9,248 nt of DNA from NCBI GenBank assembly GCA_947627685.1, contig CANQWZ010000049.1, positions 1 through 9,248 on the forward strand, read 5' to 3'. Source of the stretch: an uncultured Bacilli bacterium. GTDB taxonomy: Bacteria; Bacillota_I; Bacilli_A; ML615J-28; CAG-313. Positions 5,018 through 9,248 of this stretch are shown in pieces. Within the stretch, counting starts at the first letter, position 1, and each line of letters starts with the position of its first letter. A program made the position numbers and the translations under genes. Below the pieces are notes generated by a model that saw nothing but the letters and a program-made list of their open reading frames with translations, had not been told where the DNA came from and did not search any database.

Positions 5018-7648
5018 ATGGCAAAATATAAATGCAAAATGTGCGGTGCCCCACTTGATGTTTCAGAAGGACAAACAGTTGCAATTTGCGACTTTTGTCA
5101 ATCTAAACAAACTGTGGCAGATGCCAATGATGAAAGAAAAGAAAATTTATTTAATCGAGCTAATGCACTTAGAGTTGCATGCGATTTTGATAAAGCTATT
5201 CTTTCATATCAATCAATATTATCAATATTTCCTAGTGAGCCTGAGGCATACTGGGGCCTTTGCCTTTGCAAATATGGGATTGAATATGTTGATGATCCAG
5301 CAACACAAAAAAAGATACCCACAATCCATAGAATGTCTTTTGATTCAATCTTAAAAGATTCTGATTATATTGCAGCTCTTTCTTATGCTGATGCAATTGC
5401 TTGTGAAGAATATCAAGAAGAAGCAAGTCAAATTGCGGACATACAAAAGAATATTCTTTCAATTTCGCAAAAAGAAGAACCTTTTGATATTTTTATTTGT
5501 TATAAAGAAACTACCGAAAATGGGAAAAGAACTCCTGATTCGGTATTAGCTCAAGAAGTTTATACCAATTTAACTGGTAGAGGATATAAAGTTTTCTTTT
5601 CGAGAATTACTTTGGAAAGTAAACTTGGATCAATGTATGAGCCATATATTTTTGCAGCTTTAAATAGTGCCAAAATCATGTTAGTATTAGGTACAAAAAA
5701 AGAATATTTCGAAGCAGTATGGGTTAAAAATGAATGGTCAAGATTTATTGACATGATGAAAACAAGGCCCGATCGCTATTTAATCCCATGCTATAGAAAT
5801 ATGGATGCCTATGAAATGCCTGAACAATTTTTGTCATTCCAAGGTCAAGATATGGGTAAACTTGGATTTATGCAAGATCTAATTCGTGGAATTGATAAAA
5901 TCATGAATAGAAATGAAGAACAAAAAGCTAAAACAGAGACAAAAATAATTCAAACCGATGTCAATATTTCTGCCCTTTTGACTAGAGCAGAGATTTTAAT
6001 AGGAGATCAAGAATATCAAAAGGCTGATGAACTATTAGAAAGAGTATTGGATAATGATCCTAAAAATTCACAGGCATATTTATTAAAATTATTAATTGAA
6101 CATCGATTTAAAACAATAGATGATTTAAAAACACTTAATGATACTATTGAGGAAAATAGTAACTTTAGAAAAGCATATGATTTTGGTGATGATAAGCAAA
6201 AGAATAGGTTGAACTCAATTCTTTATGATATTGCTATGAATTGTAAAATTCAAAGAAGATATTTAGTAGCTAAAGCTCTATTTTCTAAAATTACGGGATT
6301 TAAAGATGCAGATAAACAAGCATTAGAATGTTTGAATTCTGTTAATGAAGATTTTTATAACAAAGCCATAGCCTTAAAAGAAGCAAAAAGATATAATGAA
6401 GCAATTGCAAAATTTGAGATAATCAAAGATTACAAAGATTCTGAAGATCAAATATCTAAATGTCAAGAATTAGTAAATGAAGACTTTTATAACAAAGCTA
6501 TAGCCTTAAAAGAAGTAAAAAAATATTATGAAGCAATTGAAAAATTTGAAATAATCAAAGATTACAAAGATTCTGAAGATCAAATATCTATATGTCAAGA
6601 ATTAGCAAAAGAATATACCTATAACAAAGCTATAGCCTTAAAAGAAGAAAAAAAATATGATGAAGCAATTGCAAGATTTGAGATAATCAAAGATTACAAA
6701 GATTCCGAAGATCAAAAATCGGAATGTCAAGAATTATTAAAAAAAGAAGAAAAAGATAAATATCTACGAAGAAGGAGAATAAAGAAAAAAATTATACTTT
6801 CTATTTCTAGTACATGTGCACTTTTAATAACAATAGTTCTTCTAGTTATATTTTTATATTTTAAACCCAATGGATATTTTGTGCATACTGAAGAAGGAGT
6901 AACAGAAATAACAGAAGATATGTTAAAAGGAGTAAAAAGAATAAGGCCTAATACATTTGAAGGTTGTAAATCATTACAAACTGTAACAATTCCATCAAGT
7001 GTCACAAGCATAGGCGAACGTGCCTTTTATGCGTGTTCAAATCTAAGCAAAGTAACAATTCAAAAAGGTGTCACAAGCATAGGTGAACGTGCCTTTTATG
7101 GTTGTACAAGTTTAGAAAGTATAACAATTCCATCAAGTGTCAAAAGTATAGATTTATCTGCCTTTTATGGCTGTACAAATTTAAGTGAAGTAAACATCAC
7201 AAGTCTAGCATCATGGTGTCAAATTGATTTTGCAAGTGATTATGCCAATCCATTATATGAAAATGAACAAGTCATATTAAAGATAAATAGAGAAGAAATA
7301 ACAAATTTGACAACTATCACAGAAAATATGTTAGAAGGAGCAACAAGTATACCAGATTTTACATTTAAAAATTGTACAAGTTTGGAAAGTATAACAATAC
7401 CATCAAGTGTCATAAGTATAGGACAAGAGGCCTTTCATGGCTGTACAAGTTTACGAAATATAGTAATACCATCCAGTGTAACAAGTATAGGGAAATATGC
7501 CTTCTATTGGTGTGCTTATGACTGTAAAATATATTGTGAAGTAAAAAGTATGCCATATGGATGGGAAAGTTATTGGTGTAGTGATGGTTATGTATATTGG
7601 AAAGATGAATGGCATTATGAAAATGGTGTACCAATACCTAATATATAG
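5018..7648 (+). CDS. Zinc ribbon-TPR-TIR-TPR-TM-LRR protein, putative TIR NADase receptor
   Basis: The product has 876 residues; ATG follows AAAGGGG by 7 nt. Domains in order: a zinc ribbon (Cys 6/9/24/27); a TPR-like pair at about 40-75; a conserved block of unknown role at about 77-150; a TIR domain at about 155-250, opening FDIFICYK and closing near WVKNEW. Glu239 in WVxxE aligns by eye with catalytic Glu642 of SARM1, and Glu200 lies in the loop ITLESKLG. Then come TPR-type repeats (about 318-574), the last four in 44-residue units, a basic stop (RRRRIKKK) and one membrane helix at about 592-615. Residues 643-835 are BspA-type LRR_5 repeats (AFxxCxxLxxVxIPSSVxSIG), followed by the C-terminal cap often seen after such repeats. 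Positive-inside charge places TIR and TPR in the cytosol and LRR outside. Probable reaction: NAD cleavage or cyclisation when triggered. The ligand is unknown. A TIR used only for protein contacts is the alternative. Confidence 0.9.
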   Translation: MAKYKCKMCGAPLDVSEGQTVAICDFCQSKQTVADANDERKENLFNRANALRVACDFDKAILSYQSILSIFPSEPEAYWGLCLCKYGIEYVDDPATQKKIPTIHRMSFDSILKDSDYIAALSYADAIACEEYQEEASQIADIQKNILSISQKEEPFDIFICYKETTENGKRTPDSVLAQEVYTNLTGRGYKVFFSRITLESKLGSMYEPYIFAALNSAKIMLVLGTKKEYFEAVWVKNEWSRFIDMMKTRPDRYLIPCYRNMDAYEMPEQFLSFQGQDMGKLGFMQDLIRGIDKIMNRNEEQKAKTETKIIQTDVNISALLTRAEILIGDQEYQKADELLERVLDNDPKNSQAYLLKLLIEHRFKTIDDLKTLNDTIEENSNFRKAYDFGDDKQKNRLNSILYDIAMNCKIQRRYLVAKALFSKITGFKDADKQALECLNSVNEDFYNKAIALKEAKRYNEAIAKFEIIKDYKDSEDQISKCQELVNEDFYNKAIALKEVKKYYEAIEKFEIIKDYKDSEDQISICQELAKEYTYNKAIALKEEKKYDEAIARFEIIKDYKDSEDQKSECQELLKKEEKDKYLRRRRIKKKIILSISSTCALLITIVLLVIFLYFKPNGYFVHTEEGVTEITEDMLKGVKRIRPNTFEGCKSLQTVTIPSSVTSIGERAFYACSNLSKVTIQKGVTSIGERAFYGCTSLESITIPSSVKSIDLSAFYGCTNLSEVNITSLASWCQIDFASDYANPLYENEQVILKINREEITNLTTITENMLEGATSIPDFTFKNCTSLESITIPSSVISIGQEAFHGCTSLRNIVIPSSVTSIGKYAFYWCAYDCKIYCEVKSMPYGWESYWCSDGYVYWKDEWHYENGVPIPNI
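6212..6739 (+). repeat. Four 132-bp tandem units in the TIR gene, three nearly identical
   Basis: Units start at 6212, 6344, 6476 and 6608 and encode residues 399-442, 443-486, 487-530 and 531-574. The last three share long identical DNA blocks and the protein pattern YNKAIALKE..KKY.EAI..FEIIKDYKDSEDQ...CQEL. The first is a diverged copy with the same length and the same key positions (RY, A, F, I, KD, C). Identity at DNA level, including third codon positions, implies recent duplication or gene conversion and a potential for unit-number change without frameshift. Confidence 0.9.
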
Positions 7649-7674
7649 GATTTTGATAAAAAGATCTATAAATT
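7648..7674 (+). repeat. Diverged copy of the insertion-sequence end repeat, outside the element
   Basis: These 27 bases match 7697-7723 inside the left end of the insertion sequence at 24 of 27 positions (pattern GG-TTTT-ATAAAAAGA-CTATAAATT). The copy starts at the last base of the TIR stop codon and stops just before the element tip at 7678. It is probably a relic of an older, related insertion. Confidence 0.6.
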
Positions 7675-7677
7675 TAT

Positions 7678-7734
7678 GGCTCTATAAATTAGTTGGGGGT
7701 TTTAATAAAAAGACCTATAAATTAGTTGGGGGTC
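7678..7734 (+). repeat. Left end of the insertion sequence: inverted-repeat tip plus direct repeat
   Basis: Two direct copies of CTATAAATTAGTTGGGGG begin at 7682 and 7715, a period of 33 bp. The second is flanked by GAC and GTC. Doubled end sites of this kind usually bind the transposase. Confidence 0.8.
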
Positions 7735-7768
7735 AAAAAAAAGGCAGTTTCTATTGAGACTGCCTTTT
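7735..7768 (-). terminator. Terminator of the transposase gene, probably bidirectional
   Basis: AAGGCAGTTTC pairs with GAGACTGCCTT around a TATT loop (11 bp, one T-G pair), and flanking A/T bases extend the stem. On the - strand it is followed by eight T, about 30 bp after the transposase stop. On the + strand it is followed by four T. It should keep transposase transcripts from running antisense into the TIR gene. It is also the first hairpin met by transcripts leaving the TIR operon. Confidence 0.88.
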
Positions 7769-7797
7769 GCCATACTTATAATTACTATTTTAATTTA

Positions 7798-9102
7798 TTA
7801 TTTTTTAGGTGTACCTAGTATTGGTACATCTTTATTAATAGAATAAATGACTCTATTTCTAAATCTATAAAAATTTTTAAAACCATTTGCGCCTTTAATT
7901 ATTGTTTTAATTCTAGAATTTATACCTTCCATAGGTCCATTTGATAATCTTTTTCCATTAACTCTAATAAATGAATTCTTGATATATGGTTTCCATCTAG
8001 CAATTAATAATCCAAAATCTCTAAATTCTTCCAAATGACTATTTTGAAATTCATTAATTAACTCATTAAATTCATTATCACAAGTATCGTATTTAGCTGT
8101 AAGACTAAATTCACGATATCTTTCCTTAAGATAATATGCATATTTTAAATCTTCATCGATAGAAAGTAAATATTTTCGTATTTCATCTTTATGCCATTTA
8201 GTTTTTAATTTAGGAATTTTGATTTTACCATCATAAATATCATCATATTCTTTAATAAAAAAATAATGAAATTTTTTTAGCATATAATAATAAATATCAT
8301 TTGTTTCAAGAGAATCATTTTTATTATCATATTTTTTCATTATTTTAATTCTAATAGAAATGATTGCTTCATTTAAATGTTTAATAACATGAAAAGAATC
8401 GACTACAATTAAAGCTTTAGGGAAGTAAATAGTAGCTAAATCGCGATAAGTGTCCCACATATCAATAACTATATAATGAACGTTATTTCTTTCGGAAGCC
8501 TTTATTTTATAAAAATATTGTGATAATCGATCTTTATGCCTAGAATAATAAATATCAAGCAGTTTACAATTAATGAAATCAGCCATAACAAAAGCATATT
8601 TATAATTAGACTTTCTAGATAAATAGACTTCATCGAAACAAATAACTTCAGGAAGAGGGGGTCTCTTAAAATCAACATATTGGTCAAAGATTTTTATTAC
8701 AGTTGTAGTGCTTAAAAACATATCTGTAGCAACATCTGTAAAAGTTTTAGTATGACTTTTAAGTTTGTTTAAAACAGAAACAATAGTGTAAGTAGAAGTT
8801 TTATCAAAAGTTTTGGAAAAAGGATTACGTTCGTAAAAAATGTTACCACAACAGGTACATTTATATCTTCTAGCATTATAAATAATAAAACAAGGATTAT
8901 TAGTAGAAATGGAATGTTGAATTTTTTTAGGGCGATAGTCTTTAATATTACATTTTGAGTAGCCACAGACAGGGCAAGCAATATCTTCTTTAGAAATAGT
9001 GATATAACAATTAAGAATATTTTTAACTTTAGCTATATTAATTTTTTCAATTTTTAAGTTAAATTGTTCTAAATTTAATAATTTTATGATATCATTATTC
9101 AC
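7798..9102 (-). CDS. ISL3-family transposase
   Basis: The product has 434 residues, the usual length for ISL3 transposases. The N-terminal zinc finger has Cys43/Cys46 and Cys82/Cys85 (CPVCG ... KCTCCG), matching the zf-ISL3 domain. A helix-turn-helix follows at about 100-145. The DDE_Tnp_ISL3 domain carries Asp157 (CFDEV), Asp235 (VVDSFHVIKHLN) and Glu392 (GPMEGINSRIK), so the catalytic triad is intact. The enzyme cuts and rejoins DNA at the element's inverted repeats. Start: GTG at 9102, 5 nt behind AGGAGG. There is no frameshift or internal stop, so the gene looks functional. Confidence 0.93.
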   Translation of the reverse strand: MNNDIIKLLNLEQFNLKIEKINIAKVKNILNCYITISKEDIACPVCGYSKCNIKDYRPKKIQHSISTNNPCFIIYNARRYKCTCCGNIFYERNPFSKTFDKTSTYTIVSVLNKLKSHTKTFTDVATDMFLSTTTVIKIFDQYVDFKRPPLPEVICFDEVYLSRKSNYKYAFVMADFINCKLLDIYYSRHKDRLSQYFYKIKASERNNVHYIVIDMWDTYRDLATIYFPKALIVVDSFHVIKHLNEAIISIRIKIMKKYDNKNDSLETNDIYYYMLKKFHYFFIKEYDDIYDGKIKIPKLKTKWHKDEIRKYLLSIDEDLKYAYYLKERYREFSLTAKYDTCDNEFNELINEFQNSHLEEFRDFGLLIARWKPYIKNSFIRVNGKRLSNGPMEGINSRIKTIIKGANGFKNFYRFRNRVIYSINKDVPILGTPKK

Positions 9103-9107
9103 AAAGG

Positions 9108-9113
9108 CCTCCT
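9108..9113 (-). promoter_or_regulatory. Ribosome binding site selecting a GTG start for the transposase
   Basis: On the - strand AGGAGG sits 5 nt before the GTG at 9102-9100. No in-frame ATG has a comparable site. A weak start codon is common in transposase genes and limits expression. Confidence 0.75.
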
Positions 9114-9138
9114 TTCATATATTTTGTATGGCAACAAA

Positions 9139-9166
9139 ATTATAACAAAAGAGGTCTTTTTTTAAC
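9139..9166 (-). promoter_or_regulatory. Putative transposase promoter
   Basis: On the - strand a perfect TATAAT (9144-9139) lies about 36 bp upstream of the GTG start. The best -35, GTTAAA (9166-9161) with a 16-bp spacer, matches consensus at only three of six positions, so the promoter is expected to be weak. Confidence 0.4.
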
Positions 9167-9169
9167 ATT

Positions 9170-9216
9170 AAAAAAACCTATAAAAATTGGGTTTTGACCC
9201 CCAACTAATTTATAGG
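9170..9216 (-). terminator. Terminator between the element's outer end and the transposase promoter
   Basis: On the - strand CCTATAAATTAGTTGGG (9216-9200) folds on CCCAATTTTTATAGG (9191-9177), with eight outer pairs, a small bulge and an inner GGG/CCC, followed by seven T (9176-9170). The 5' arm is the inner copy of the end repeat. It would stop transcripts entering from the flank before they reach the transposase gene. Confidence 0.65.
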
Positions 9217-9248
9217 TATATCTCGACCCCCAACAAGTTTATATAACC
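9196..9248 (-). repeat. Right end of the insertion sequence: inverted-repeat tip plus direct repeat
   Basis: Read on the - strand, the tip GGTTATATAAACTTGTTGGG is followed by a second copy of CTATAAATTAGTTGGGGG with a period of 29 bp, against 33 bp at the other end. The tip coincides with the last base of the window. Confidence 0.8.

Larger units (their letters stand above)
7678..9248 (-). mobile_element. ISL3-family insertion sequence, apparently complete
   Basis: The left tip, GGCTCTATAAATTAGTTGGG, and the last bases of the window read on the opposite strand, GGTTATATAAACTTGTTGGG, are imperfect inverted repeats; GGCTCT is a typical ISL3-family tip as I recall. The resulting length of 1571 bp fits the family. 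The element holds a single intact transposase on the - strand, a terminator at each end and doubled subterminal repeats. ISL3 elements usually make 8-bp target duplications. The left flank is AAATTTAT (7670-7677); the right flank lies outside the window, so the duplication cannot be checked. The insertion lies 29 bp past the TIR stop codon and leaves that gene intact. Confidence 0.85.

Noticed and set aside
6344..6739. CRISPR array
   Set aside because: The repeats are contiguous 132-bp coding units without spacers and lie in frame in the TIR gene.
7410..7634. 74-codon - strand frame opposite the LRR region, considered as an antisense toxin
   Set aside because: It mirrors the LRR repeat codons, is His-rich in a way produced by antisense reading, and has no ribosome site or promoter.
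7557..7757. 66-codon + frame across the end of the TIR gene and the IS end
   Set aside because: It lies in another frame of the TIR gene and its second half is the IS end repeats; no ribosome site of its own.
1..9248. TGA read as tryptophan (Mollicutes code)
   Set aside because: All tryptophans I checked in the supported genes are TGG and no gene is interrupted by TGA. The lack of TGA stops is explained by few genes and low GC.

Overview
The window is A+T-rich (roughly 70% by eye) and reads like a low-GC Bacillota genome, most likely a gut-type Bacilli/Erysipelotrichia/Clostridia relative. Supporting signs are AGGAGG ribosome sites, a lipobox lipoprotein, a sortase-like anchor and BspA-type leucine-rich repeats. 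All tryptophans I checked are TGG and every gene ends in TAA or TAG, so nothing suggests that TGA is recoded. This placement is inference from composition and protein families only.

Layout. (1) Positions 1-2519 hold two surface genes on the + strand. The first is a 5'-truncated wall- or membrane-anchored protein with DUF285/BspA-like repeats. The second is a lipoprotein with an Ig-like domain and a predicted beta-helix, and it ends in a clear hairpin terminator. (2) Positions 2521-2592 hold a 72-bp miniature inverted-repeat remnant whose ends match the insertion sequence at the right of the window. It sits in the terminator's T-tract. (3) Positions 2731-7648 look like one operon with a strong sigma-A-type promoter. 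It encodes an SPFH/YdjI-like protein with two C-terminal zinc ribbons, a four-helix membrane protein, and an 876-residue protein made of zinc ribbon, TPR-like region, TIR domain, TPR repeats, one transmembrane helix and BspA-type LRRs. A cryptic 46-codon frame without a standard start lies in the leader. (4) Positions 7678-9248 are an apparently complete ISL3-family insertion sequence with its transposase on the - strand. The window seems to stop at the element's tip.

How the genes may work together. SPFH proteins form membrane-associated oligomers, and TIR domains of this type are often NAD-consuming enzymes. Here the TIR protein keeps the glutamate at the catalytic position. Its single membrane helix would put the TIR and TPR parts in the cytosol and the LRRs outside, an architecture like a Toll-like receptor read in reverse order. 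The simplest hypothesis is a membrane-surveillance or anti-phage/envelope-stress module: LRR ectodomain as sensor, SPFH and four-helix proteins as membrane scaffold, TIR as effector. The domain calls are well supported; the system-level function is inference.

The insertion sequence begins about 30 bp after the TIR stop codon. It carries a terminator at each end, one of them built from its own end repeats, and there is no other visible terminator for the TIR operon.
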